64,000 nt of DNA. Origin: Cepaea nemoralis (taxonomy: Eukaryota > Mollusca > Gastropoda > Stylommatophora > Helicidae). The notes under the pieces are model-generated. The model was not told the DNA's origin. It was given only the letters and a program-made list of their open reading frames with translations, and searched no databases. The number at the start of each line of letters is the position of its first letter. Within the stretch, counting starts at the first letter, position 1. The stretch lies in the NCBI GenBank assembly GCA_014155875.1, contig JACEFZ010011709.1:95001-159000 (forward strand), written 5' to 3'. The translations under genes and the position numbers were made by a program. Of this stretch, positions 54,090 to 63,264 are shown one piece after another.

Positions 54090-54520
54090 TCTTCTGAAGT
54101 ATGTGGAAGATGTTGGTCCAGATGGCATCCCAGCAGAAGCTATTACCATTACAATAAACACTTAACCTAAGTTACTACTCAACACACTTAGCACAGTCTC
54201 AGAGACTCAATAAATACGAGCAGAATGGAGAGAAGAATATCCGATGAAACTCCCAAGTAAAGGGGACCTGCATTCTCGAAAACATTTTAGGAGAATAGTG
54301 ATTATGTCCGTTACTCTAGAGAGATTAAGAGATATCACTGACAATAAAGTAATGAACATGCATGCTTTCGACCAAGCAGTTGCTAAACTGACCAGAAAAA
54401 CACATTATGAATAATAATAGAGCAAAGCAATAGTCTCTCCGCTTTATATTGAAATTCTGGACTATAAACAGATTTTTGACAGCATTGATAGGGGATCCGC
54501 TTGGAAATAGTTGAGATACA
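54090..54520 (+). pseudogene. LINE RT fragment
   Basis: In broken frames: DVGPDGIPAEAITIT near 54108, a RAEWREEYPMKLP segment near 54220, and an ILDYKQIFDSIDRGSAW segment near 54455. The order and wording match the RT part of the LINE at 16580-16990 (GIPAEA, WREEYPxKLP, FDSIDR). Multiple stops; endonuclease and C-terminus missing. Confidence 0.75.
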
Positions 54521-54540
54521 ACAGGATCATAACAGGCACT

Positions 54541-55414
54541 ATAAGGCAATAACAGCTACAATAACAAAACAGCATCTACTACAACAACTGTTGTAACAGC
54601 AGTAACATTAACATTATTTATGGTTACAGCAGCAACAGCGCCACAATAACAGTTATATAGATATATAATCATATTCAAACATTTGATTTAATGGGATTTG
54701 AGCTCATATCTTCACATTTATATGATCAATATTCTGTCCATTTAACAACCCTCTTTAGGACAACAGAAACTAAAGATACACACTTGTTATTTGTTATTTT
54801 CTTTCAACATTAACTACACCTCATCATAGTAACAGACAACTCATAGTAACATGTCCTATATTCAGCCATAACCCTGCTACATTCCTCCTCTCCAGATCTT
54901 GCCTCCTGCAGATGAAAAGACTCGTTCCATTAAATTCCATTCTTCGCATCTGCTGCGTTATCATTTTTCTTTTTTTCCGTTTGTCCGAAACGCCCATCAT
55001 TTGAAGCATACTTCACTTCAGGTTGCGCTTTTCTCGTCCTGCTATCAGCCGCACTCTTCAAATCTGCCCAAATTACACATTTTCTTTATTCGTTCTTTTC
55101 AAAGATATTCTTTTGGGGCTGTCCTCACTTCAGGAGAAAGAAAGATTGTAGTGAGCGTTGGAGTTCTTGGGTAGAGAACGAGACAAAAGGGCGATGGAAG
55201 ACAAAGGAATGTCTTTTAAAATGTCTGGTCTAAATTGCTCACGCTTCGGACACAATCTTTTGTTTTATTCGTGTTTAAATGTAGTCTTGTGTGTTCACAC
55301 GATCGTAAGCACACACGGACTCGCATCGTGCGCGAACATACTCACACACAACTACACAAACTATGGCCAACATTGGAAGAACACTGCCTATTTATGTGAA
55401 CCCGAGAGGATGCC
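54541..55414. other. No recognised feature
   Basis: About 870 bases, with ACA-rich sequence (ACAGCAACA type) near 54555-54655 and no supportable gene. Confidence 0.3.
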
Positions 55415-55665
55415 TGGCTGAGATGACACGGTGCTCGCCTCAGGCACAGAAAGTTCGGGTTCGAACCCAATAGAGGGATAAAAATGTTTCCAAGAACCAT
55501 TGGTATCTACAGCCAGCAGACGCCTCTCTGATCGCTTTGGCAATGAAATCGGATACTTCACCTTCTCGGAAAAGGGCGAAACAACGGTGATTTCGTGTGC
55601 AAGCTATGAACGCTAACATTCCCACGGTGGCTGGAAACCACAAGGAGTAGGCCGTAAAGACACTG
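55415..55665 (+). repeat. SINE-D copy
   Basis: tRNA-like head with GCCTGGCTGAGATGACACGG (box A) and TTCGGGTTCGAACCC (box B), then AAGAACCATTGGTATCTACA, ATCGGATACTTCACC and AAAGGGCGAAACAACGGTG. GTGTGCAAGCTATGAACGCT is shared with 38953-39225. Box B matches the tRNA consensus exactly. Confidence 0.75.
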
Positions 55666-55669
55666 CAAT

Positions 55670-55860
55670 GACAAGAATACGAAAAGAAATGTAGTTTATG
55701 AGGTGGACAACTATATGTGACACAATTCCTTGAGAGAGGGAAATTTTTGTTACTAGAAGTCCACATGAAAAAAAAATCCCGGCCCTCACCGGGGCTTGAA
55801 CACGGGACCTCCAGCACTCGAAGCGTACACCATACCTCGAGACCATTCATCCTCCATAGG
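55670..55860 (-). repeat. tRNA-like SINE, different head
   Basis: On the minus strand GATGAATGGTCTCGAGGTAT begins a tRNA-like region with GTCCCGTGTTCAAGCCCCGG as box B (55857-55786). A poly(T)-containing body follows towards 55670. Single copy in the window. Confidence 0.5.
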
Positions 55861-55929
55861 GCTATTGAGTGTTGTTGCTAGTCCCACATTTTAGATCACT
55901 CAATACTCAATGGATGATGTGGTAGTTTT

Positions 55930-56105
55930 CAAAGCAATAGTCTTCACTTCCCAAAAAATATTCGGGTACTTATTTTAGCCTAGGATGGCTTGGAAGTCCC
56001 GGTAAAAGAAACAAGCAATCCCCGCTTTGGTGGGGATTTGAATACACGATCACTGAGCCCGATGACAAGGGCGCTAGCCATTGCCTTACCACAGATCTTA
56101 GACCA
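55930..56105 (-). repeat. SINE-E copy
   Basis: On the minus strand GGCAATGGCTAGCGCCCTTG and a GTGTATTCAAATCCCC box B region are followed by GGGACTTCCAAGCCATCC, TAGGCTAAAATAAGTACCCG and TTTTGGGAAGTGAAG. The 3' block recurs in diverged form at 13885-13990. Confidence 0.55.
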
Positions 56106-56409
56106 ACGAAGATGTAGGCTTGAAGCCTTCTGTCACCTGTCCAGGCTGCGGTGTGTAACCGGCCGACCTAACCACGCAGATACCTTTGTCGCACACACCC
56201 CAAGGGCGAAACGAAGACCACATCATCCACAAATTACCGACTGGTCTATACAAATGTGGGTAGAGCAAAATATTTCCAATGCGACTTAATGCATTTCTGA
56301 ACAGGCCACAGCTCTGATGTGATGTGTTACGTGGTCAGAAACGAGTTACTAGTCTTTTGAGTTGAATAAACAGCCTCGATGGCGCCAACAGCATGTTCCA
56401 TGCACTCCA

Positions 56410-56845
56410 CAGATCACGGCCCTCGGCGATCTTGAGGACGCATACAACAGAGTACCATTGGATTTTTTTAATGCTTCAGCTTCTTGAACTAAAAGTAAGT
56501 CCATTCCTCCTTAGTTGGATCGCTGCAGCCCTCTTCCAACGGAAAGTAGTTTTTAGATGTGGCAGTTGGACTTCGGAACCAACAAAAATATATCCTGGCC
56601 TACCACAGGGATCACCATTATCTCCGGTACTGTTCAACGCCTACACAGTGAGAATCACCAGTGAGCAGGTCACTGGACCTGGCAGGACATTGTCATATGC
56701 CGATGATGTTTTAGTGTATCGTCAGGGTAAGGATAGAGAGCAGGTTGCTGTGGAACTACAAACCGAACTCAAACGCATAAGTACTTGGTGTGATGAAGCT
56801 GGCGCAATGGTCAACCCAACAAAGGTTCTGGAGCAATTCTGTTGA
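56410..56845 (+). pseudogene. LINE reverse-transcriptase domain fragment
   Basis: The frame, with one small shift near 56470, encodes LEDAYNRVPLDF, LLELKVSPFLLSWIAAALFQ, GLPQGSPLSPVLFNAYTV near 56602 and YADDVLVYRQGKDREQ near 56698, then a WCDEAGAMVNPTK segment. These are RT blocks 3 to 6, with the intact YADD catalytic box. PQGSPLSPVLFN plus LEDAYNRV is the Jockey/I-type wording, unlike LINE-A. It is truncated at both ends; the downstream side meets the 36-bp repeat at 56850. Confidence 0.88.
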
Positions 56846-56849
56846 TGAT

Positions 56850-57232
56850 CTTTCTGAATGCCACCGCTCCAGTCAACCCAGCATCATTTCTCAATGCCAC
56901 CGTTCCGATCCACTCAGCATCATTTCTCAATGCCACCGTTCCGATTCACTCAGCATCATTTCTGAATGCCACCACTCCAGTCAACCCAGCATCATTTCTC
57001 AATGCCACCGTTCTGATCCACTCAGCACCACTTCTGAATGCCACCGCACCAGTCAACCCAGCATCATTTCTCAATACCACCGCTCCAGTCCAACCCAGCA
57101 TCATTTCTCAATGCCACCGCTCCAGTCCAACCCAACATCATTTCTCGACGCCACCATTCCGATACACCCAGCATCATTTCTCAATGCCACCACTTCAGTC
57201 CAACCCAGCATCATTTCTCTGGAACAACCCGT
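56850..57232. repeat. 36-bp minisatellite derived from LINE C-terminal codons
   Basis: Ten to eleven copies of a 36-bp unit (GCATCATTTCTCAATGCCAC, then CGTTCCGATCCACTCA). On the minus strand the unit begins AGAAATGATGCTG, which encodes REMML. That matches the PREMMLDEQRRW segment of the LINE C-terminus at 46165, and LINE sequence in the same orientation continues at 57233. The period is a multiple of 3, so a 12-residue repeat peptide is open on the plus strand; it is not a gene. Confidence 0.85.
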
Positions 57233-57692
57233 GCCTCTTCTAGCTCTGATATTTCTTATCACCACGAAATGTTTTCCAATGCTTCTCTTCTCATTATATG
57301 ACCAATGACCACTGTTTGTCTCCGTCGTGTAAGTAAATAATCAGCATCATGGGCCATGCCGATAAGTGTAGTCGGTCATGTTTCGCCATCTCACACGATC
57401 ACCAGAGTCGTGGATCACCTCAGTGTTCTTGTCTCGACCATGCCATGTGGCCAAGCCATCAAAATATTTACTTCTCTACATTCCCCTTATTCTTTTCCCC
57501 TCAATCTTGCCAGTTGTCACTAAGTTCTCAAGTTTATTTCTTCACATAATTTATCCCCCCCCCCTCCTTAAAAATGGAATGTCTACGTCTAATTCTTCTA
57601 ATCAGTTTGTGGTTTTCATTTGCCACTTGTAGGACTTACTTATTTGATTTTCTGTCTGCCCATGGTATACTTCGCACTTTCCTCAGGAACAA
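57233..57692 (-). pseudogene. LINE-A C-terminal part, downstream of the ORF1-only insertion
   Basis: From 57692 leftward on the minus strand: a FLRKVRSIPWADRKSN segment, VANENHKLIRRIRRRH, the TTGTGACAACTGGCAAGATT block, a TGGTGATCGTGTGAGATGG block and GGCCCATGATG near 57350. A second GHIMRREALENI block then follows at about 57300, leading into the 36-bp array. The first part continues the LINE at 59728-60029 across the inserted element. CAGGAACAA at 57684-57692 is the target duplication. Confidence 0.8.
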
Positions 57693-57872
57693 TTCCGATT
57701 CCGATTCCAATTCAAAAACAAAAATTCCAAATTCGACCTCGTCTAACCTGCTTCATCAGCTGTGGTTATTGTTGAGGTACGTGGTTTTTGTGGGTTTATT
57801 CACCCTAATTCTTGTCTTGTGAGTCCTATCTCGGACTGGTTATGTAGCGTTTGTGTCTGTGACGTCAGCGGT

Positions 57873-58115
57873 GGGATCGGTCGGCGGCTATCCTTTGTGC
57901 TCGTCTGTTCTTGTGGTTTTCTTTGTTTGAGTAGGCTCCTGGCTCGTCTGGCTTGACTGACTGCAGTCCTTATAAGGACTTTTCGTAATCCCTCACCAGC
58001 TGGGGGATCGGTCGGCGGCTGTCCTTAGTGCATGTTTCCTCTTGTTGTTTTCTTTGTTGGCGCAGGCTCCTGGTTTGACTGGTTGCAGTCCTTAAAAGGA
58101 CTTTTTATTAGGTCT
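57873..58115. repeat. 130-bp direct duplication in the retroposon 3' region
   Basis: GGGATCGGTCGGCGGCT at 57873 and again at 58003. Both are followed by TTTTCTTTGTT, CAGGCTCCTGG-like and GCAGTCCTTA-AAGGACTTTT segments. Two imperfect copies lie between the ORF1 stop and the tail, where ORF2 would be expected. Confidence 0.85.
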
Positions 58116-58116
58116 T

Positions 58117-59592
58117 TTAGTCTTCTTTGTTGTGTATTTTCTGTAGGAGCTTTTCGATGTTGCTATTTTCCTTCTCATATTTTTTTTCATCTTCGAGTTT
58201 TAGCTTCTGCCATTCGCTTTTCTCCTCCGCGGACAGCCATAACTTTCTCTCTCCGTCTTCTATGTAGTACGAGTAGTCGGTACCCCGTTCCAAGATTGTA
58301 ATTGGGTAATCTACCGGTAACCTGAATTTCTTGGGTGTTTTCTTTTCTCTTTCAATCCAACACCTTTTGAATTCCTTGCGCCTGAGTACCTCCAGCCTTT
58401 GACCTGCCCGTAGCTCCTCCAAGGTAGTTTTCTGTGGTCTCTCCGTGCCGTCATCCGGGTGCCCTTCTCGATTTTCTTCGGATGTCTGGCGAGATATTGG
58501 TTTCTCTTTGTTTGCCTCGGGTCTCGCGGCTGGGCTGCTGGCTTTAGTTTGCGGTTCAGGCTCGTACTCTTGGTTTTCTTCTTGGGGTTTCTCTCCGAGT
58601 TCTTGTGTGGCTTCTGTTAGTTTGTTTTGAAAGAGTTCCATTTCAGCTCTATGCAGTTCTCTTTCGGTCTTGATCATTTGTAGGATTTCTTCGTTCTCCT
58701 TCTTCATCTCAGCCATGCGCTGGATCTCTTGTTTGATGTTGAGCTGGATTTCTTTCATGTCGGCCAGCAGCTTCTCATTATCGCTGGTCGGAGTCGTCGT
58801 CAGCAGTGCCTTGACTTGTTTCTTCAACTCGTCTATCTGCTTTTGAAGTTGATCTCTTTCAGCTTGTGCTACACCCGTGGCTGTCTCGCCCCTCTGCATT
58901 GCTTCATTGAATGGTGTCTTTGTGATGATGGCGATTTTTAAGACGTCTTTATGTCTCTGCAGGTACGGACAGCTCAGGTATGTTGCTCTATGTTTGCCCA
59001 GGCAGTTGGCACACTTTCTTTTGTTGTTGGGTGCTCGGAACTCCGTGTCCATCTTGGCCAGCGGACACTCCTTGAAGGCGTGGTGAGCGGTGCAGTATCG
59101 GCAGATTTCCGTCTTACTGCGACACGTAGCTCTGCTGTGGCCGGCCTTCTGACATCTGGAACATTGAGTGATTCTTGGTATGAATCTCTCTGGCTGTTGA
59201 GTTTTCTTGCTGAATGATACTGTGATCGGCATTTCGCTGCCCTCCAACGTCACTACTGCCAAGGTTGTAGGTATCTTGGAGTAGGTGAGAAGCTGCTCCG
59301 CCTTCAAGAATCGGATGTGAAGATTCTCTTCACGTAGCTGCTTCAGGATTTCTTCATCTGTCAGCTCCACAGGAATCCGCTTTACAACCCATCGGACTGT
59401 TTTCGAGTCGGTGTTTCCGACTCTGGTGTCTTTCGCCTCCTTCTCTGCTGTCTTGGTTCTTGACTGTGTTGGGCTGTCAATCTTCTCCCTCGTAGTATCT
59501 TCAATGATGGCTGTAGTATCAGGCTCTTTGATGCAGCTAGCAGGTGGGCTCTCGACGTTCTTCTTCTTGTTGTCGGCTCCCACGCTGCACAT
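58117..59592 (-). CDS. LINE ORF1-type nucleic-acid-binding protein, intact
   Basis: 491 residues, no stop. N-terminal 60 residues are polar. Residues 65-135 (VRWVVKRIPVELTDEEILKQ onward to ITVSFSKK) look like an RRM-like or PRE_C2HC-type domain. Three zinc knuckles follow: CSRCQKAGHSRATC (144-157), CRYCTAHHAFKEC (164-176) and CANCLGKHRATYLSC (194-208). This trio is typical of I/Jockey-group ORF1 (Gag-like) proteins that coat element RNA. Residues about 245-345 are Lys/Glu/Gln-rich heptads, a likely coiled coil. A charged, Pro/Glu-rich linker leads to a C-terminal part with RAGQRLEVLRRKEFKRCWI and a final helical segment. Having the coiled coil after the knuckles is notable. A host-gene origin is less likely given the tail and target duplication. 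Confidence 0.88.
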   Translation of the reverse strand: MCSVGADNKKKNVESPPASCIKEPDTTAIIEDTTREKIDSPTQSRTKTAEKEAKDTRVGNTDSKTVRWVVKRIPVELTDEEILKQLREENLHIRFLKAEQLLTYSKIPTTLAVVTLEGSEMPITVSFSKKTQQPERFIPRITQCSRCQKAGHSRATCRSKTEICRYCTAHHAFKECPLAKMDTEFRAPNNKRKCANCLGKHRATYLSCPYLQRHKDVLKIAIITKTPFNEAMQRGETATGVAQAERDQLQKQIDELKKQVKALLTTTPTSDNEKLLADMKEIQLNIKQEIQRMAEMKKENEEILQMIKTERELHRAEMELFQNKLTEATQELGEKPQEENQEYEPEPQTKASSPAARPEANKEKPISRQTSEENREGHPDDGTERPQKTTLEELRAGQRLEVLRRKEFKRCWIEREKKTPKKFRLPVDYPITILERGTDYSYYIEDGERKLWLSAEEKSEWQKLKLEDEKKYEKENSNIEKLLQKIHNKED

Positions 59593-59727
59593 CTTTGCGA
59601 CAGCGTGTTTCTTGTTGTTGGACTTTCACGTGACATTTTCCCGCTGATCAGGCTTCTTGACAGAATAATGCGACTTGACTTGTTAGCGCTCGCAGTGCGA
59701 ATGGACGACACACACGACGTGGAACAA

Positions 59728-60029
59728 CAGGAACAACATTTCCACAGCCATTATATAATTGTCAGCTTGTCTGCTCATCGTCCACGTTTCACATCTAGAC
59801 AAATGTACAAGATCAATATAGCACTTCAACGCTCTTTTTTCTCGCTGCAACTGACATCATTTTATTTGTCAGTATGTTTTCCATTTTACACAAGGCTACC
59901 TTTGCCATAGCGATTCTTCTTCTAATCTCTTCAAGGCATCTCACATCAGATGTTATGACCGTTCCGAGATAGTTGTGTCGATTTACATGTTTAAGAATTT
60001 TCCCATTTATCCTTGTATTGATGGTCTTC
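59728..60029 (-). pseudogene. LINE-A RT thumb region, upstream of the ORF1-only insertion
   Basis: The minus strand encodes TINTRINGKILKHVNRHNYL, GTVITSDVRCLEEIRRRIAM and AKVALCKMENILTNKM, then broken frames and ATGGCTGTGGAAATG at about 59745. It is the segment after the RT active site; the coding continues at 57692 after removal of the inserted retroposon. Stops near 59810 show that this copy is dead. Confidence 0.82.
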
Positions 60030-60240
60030 GTGGCGAAGAGACGCTGTTCGTAATCACGTTTTGAAACACAGCTGCGCGCGATTTGGCACCAGACTGCGGT
60101 GCGCTTGGTTTTAACGAATTGGTATGGGAGCCGGTCATTCAGAAAGCAATGGCAAACTACTCAACGTAAACTTGCCAAGGCATTAACAACAGCAGTAAAA
60201 TACTGGTTTTGGCGGTCTTGACAATACGCCCTGTAAAAAA
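60030..60240 (+). repeat. SINE-C related copy
   Basis: TTCGTGGCGAAGAGACGCTG as head region, GAAACACAGCTGCGCGCGAT, TTGGTATGGGAGCCGGTC, AGAAAGCAATGGCAAACTAC and CTTGCCAAGGCATTAACAAC, ending CGCCCTGTAAAAAAAA. Same subfamily as 50285-50465. Confidence 0.6.
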
Positions 60241-60419
60241 AAAATTCCTTATATTACATATTGGGCGACGATAATCTCTATCGTCTTACAATTTAATCCT
60301 AACCCTAGTTATAAATAAGTAAAGAAACGATTGTTACGCCCTAATTAATATGCTATGAGCATAATGTGTTAGACTCATATTTATAAAACGATCGGCATTT
60401 GATGGATAATATGACCAGT

Positions 60420-60650
60420 ATTTCGTCGCCGCTTTTACTGCCAGTTTGCCATTGCTTTCTGTACCGCCGACGTCTCACACCATCGAAGTCAACGGACATA
60501 CTGTAGCAAGAACCTTCCATGGAGATTTGAAGTGTTAGGAACATCACACGTTTCAGGCCCGTGTGCACGGAGGATTAGGTGGCCATACTTTCCTCCCATA
60601 GCAAACAACGAGTCAAGGCATCGACCCCTAGTCCAAAGTGATAAAATTAT
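60420..60650 (-). repeat. SINE-C and SINE-F fragments
   Basis: 60420-60460 (TTTACTGCCAGTTTGCCATT, GCTTTCTG) is a short reverse piece of the SINE-C body. 60535-60640 (GGAACATCACACGTTTCAGG, GGTGGCCATACTTTCCTCCC, AGCAAACAACGAG) matches SINE-F at 45410-45605. Boundaries are approximate. Confidence 0.45.
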
Positions 60651-60949
60651 CTTGTATGCTTTTGGCTTGCCATTGACTCATCAACTTGTTTGAAACCTCA
60701 CACCTGAGAGGATGAATTAATAGTATATACAAACGGACCACTGCAGCAATGTGAAAGATCAAGGTTGGGACTTCACGTCTAGATGAAGGGCATCCAGTGT
60801 GAAATTGAAAGTGGAGGCGGTCACTGCAACTCTCAGATACTTTGTCAAAGTCCACTCATTAAGGAGGTCATCATAACTGAATCTCTGTCAATGCCCAGTA
60901 ATGACAAGGAATCAGTGGTTGCCACACAGTCATGACACTTAAAATAGAT

Positions 60950-61270
60950 GAAGTTGTTCTACCACCCAGACCATACTGGCATATGTGGATATGAAAGGGC
61001 TCACTGGGCGGCCTCAAGGGCTCTTGCTGGAGAGACTCTTCTGTTGAGAAAAGCAGACGTGATACTGCCTCGACATGATTATCTATAGCACGAGGACACG
61101 CAAATCAATGAGGATATGCAGCAGCGACTGATGGAATTGGGAATCCAGTTCGATACTGCAGGAAGGATCGTGGTAGAGGGCGGAAGCTGAGGCTGCACAA
61201 TCTGGCCACTGGAACAATAAGTATTCAGCCTCCTCGACAAACTGAGAGAGACAGACCACTTAATACAAAG
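60950..61270 (+). pseudogene. LINE RNase H end, third family
   Basis: GYERAHWAASRALAGETLLL then RKADVILPRHDYL and a stop near 61086, followed by an EDMQQRLMELGIQFDTAGRI stretch. HTGICGYERAHWAA corresponds to the H-GI-GNE-AD-AA box of LINE RNase H domains, with the catalytic Asp changed to His. Non-functional. Confidence 0.6.
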
Positions 61271-61554
61271 GCCCGAGTGCTGTGACATCGGTGTTGAATG
61301 ACAAATTTACACATCTCACAAAAAACTGAGCAGGAACTCCCAAGACGATATAGCCAAAATAAACATTCAACAAACAAACAGATAAGAGAACACGGACGTG
61401 CATATTTTTAGTTACAGACTTTGAAACAGGGAACAGAATATGAGAGATGGGATCATCGCAAAGATATATCACACAAAGTTGAATCAAGAGGAGTTCATGT
61501 GAAATGTTGACATATGGGCGGAATGATGGAATGACAGATAAATATTTAAGCAGA
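61271..61554. other. No recognised feature
   Basis: About 280 bases with no motif recognised. Confidence 0.3.
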
Positions 61555-61680
61555 GCGACGCAACGAACCAGCGGACTTTATTTTCTAAAGATTAAGAATT
61601 GAGCACTCAGGCCTGTCTTAACATGTGGTGTGTCTTTCACATTTTCATACATGGTGTCATTCATACATAACTTATGAGAT
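61555..61680 (-). repeat. Dispersed repeat I, copy 3
   Basis: GACGCAACGAACCAGCGGAC, TTTATTTTCTAAAGATTAAG, AATTGAGCACTCAGGCCTGT and TCATTCATACATAACTTATG, as at 37285-37400. The tetranucleotide tail is degenerate here. Confidence 0.6.
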
Positions 61681-62337
61681 GATTTAAACAATAATATAGA
61701 CATTGGAATCGTCAGGGGACATGCATAAATCAAACACCATTTCTAAAAAGAAATTAATTAATTAATACTAATTTTTATAATGGTGACAGTAGAAAGGTTT
61801 GTGGGAAATAATCTAGGACACGGGTGCTTAGTAAATACTGTAGTTTCATAGCTGAGCATTTTAGCTAACGGACGAAGGGGCGGACGGACAGACGGACGGA
61901 CGGACGGATGGGAGCTTTCCGGTGTAATCGTTGATCCCAAACATTTGACGTAACAACTGAGATTCAATTAGCCTTAGATGGACTCTGTTTTCGCCGACAA
62001 ACGACCTGCCCATGTAATCTTGGAGCGACAAGAAGCTGTCGACAGCAAATCATGGCAACAAGAAAGAACTGGCGCGATTGTGAAAGCCTTCAATGGTTCA
62101 TTAGACAGCCAACAAAGTATTTGACCTTCATTCAGCAGGGGTCAATACTGCAGGCAACTTCAATGTTAGGGGCGTTGACTTTGGGAGAAGCCATTTAGCA
62201 AATCCTGAATAACGGAAAAGGAAACCAAAAATAAACAAATCTGCTGGGGGTTAGGGAGGCGATTGGATGCTTGGTTGTTGTTGACTTTTTAACAAAATTT
62301 GTTTTGCAAATTTGGCAGAAGATTTCGGGGACGTGTT

Positions 62338-62340
<3 letters not shown>
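61681..62340. other. No recognised feature
   Basis: About 660 bases with a short GACG/GGAC-rich run at 61870-61910 and no supportable gene. Confidence 0.3.
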
Positions 62341-62427
<87 letters not shown>

Positions 62428-62594
62428 ATAGAATGAGAGACACTGAGAGAAAGAGAGAGTGTAACAGAGTAAGCGTGAGATAGAGAGAAGAAGAGAGAAT
62501 GAGAGAAGAGGGAGAAAGATTGAAAGAAAGCGAGGGATTGAAAGCGAAGATCCTAAAAGGAACAGAAGAAAGAGGGAGAGAGAAAGAGAGAAAA

Positions 62595-62666
<72 letters not shown>

Positions 62667-62700
62667 ATAGAAAAAAGGGAAGAAGAAGAAAGATAGGAAC
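62341..62700. repeat. (GA)n microsatellites
   Basis: A pure (GA)n run at 62341-62424 and a second at about 62603-62662, joined by irregular A/G-rich sequence with a poly(A) stretch at 62590-62602. Long frames on both strands are artefacts. Confidence 0.95.
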
Positions 62701-62703
62701 ATT

Positions 62704-63040
62704 ATGATATGCCATATAACCATTTACGACAATAATAGTTTGATATGCCATATAACCATTCACGAGATTAACGGTATGATATGCCATATAACGATTCTCG
62801 AGAGGAACAGTTTGATATGCCATATAACCATTCACGAGAGGAACAGTTTTATATGCCATATAACCATTCATGAGAGGAACAGTATGATATGCCATATAAC
62901 CATTCACGAGAGGAACAGTATGATATGCCATATAACCATTCACGAGAGGAACAGTATGATATGCCATATAACCATTCACGAGAGGAACAGTATGATATGC
63001 CATATAACCATTCACGAGAGGAACAGTATGATATGAGAAG
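62704..63040. repeat. 36-bp minisatellite, about nine units
   Basis: The unit is ATGCCATATAACCATTCACG followed by AGAGGAACAGTATGAT. The left units are more diverged (ACGACAATAATAG, ACGAGATTAACGG), the right ones nearly identical. The period is 12 codons and the unit has no stop in one phase of each strand, giving repeat peptides of MICHITIHERNS type on plus and GYMAYHTVPLVN type on minus. No start context, promoter or conservation supports a gene. Confidence 0.93.
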
Positions 63041-63092
63041 AACAGAATATGCCGTATAACAACGAAGGACTGCATTTAGAATCTCTTTGTTA

Positions 63093-63248
63093 TACAGGGT
63101 GTATTTTTAATGACTGCAGTGTTTGAAAATATTGCCGGTCCAAGTTTTTTATTTACCTATTATTTTGCATGCACTTTACAGAGGGTGAATACAAAACCTG
63201 GACCAGCAATATTTTCAAACACTACACAATCATTAAAAATACACCCTA
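63093..63248. mobile_element. Foldback MITE with 60-bp inverted repeats
   Basis: About 156 bp, most of it two inverted arms of roughly 60 bp. The left arm reads CAGGGTGTATTTTTAATGAC, then GTGTTTGAAAATATTG and GGTCCAAGTTTT. The right arm, reversed, reads TAGGGTGTATTTTTAATGAT, then GTGTTTGAAAATATTG and GGTCCAGGTTTTG. The ends sit at TA dinucleotides, consistent with a Tc1/mariner-type target. No coding content. Confidence 0.8.
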
Positions 63249-63264
63249 TACGAAAACTGGCTAG

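Larger units (their letters stand above)
57693..59727 (-). mobile_element. ORF1-only LINE-like retroposon with target duplication
   Basis: A 2,035-bp unit on the minus strand. It has about 135 bp of 5' leader, one 491-codon ORF (58117-59592), about 400 bp of 3' region with a 130-bp direct duplication, and a short GGAATC-type tail at 57693-57715. A perfect 9-bp repeat (CAGGAACAA on plus) flanks it at 57684-57692 and 59728-59736. The two flanks are consecutive parts of one LINE-A copy. There is no endonuclease or RT between ORF1 and the tail, so the element is complete yet lacks ORF2. It resembles in principle HAL1-type half elements of mammals and would depend on another LINE's enzymes. Confidence 0.85.

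Noticed and set aside
55415..55490. Possible tRNA gene with exact GGTTCGAACCC box B
   Set aside because: Cloverleaf pairing is poor and the downstream body is repeated at 38953; a SINE head.
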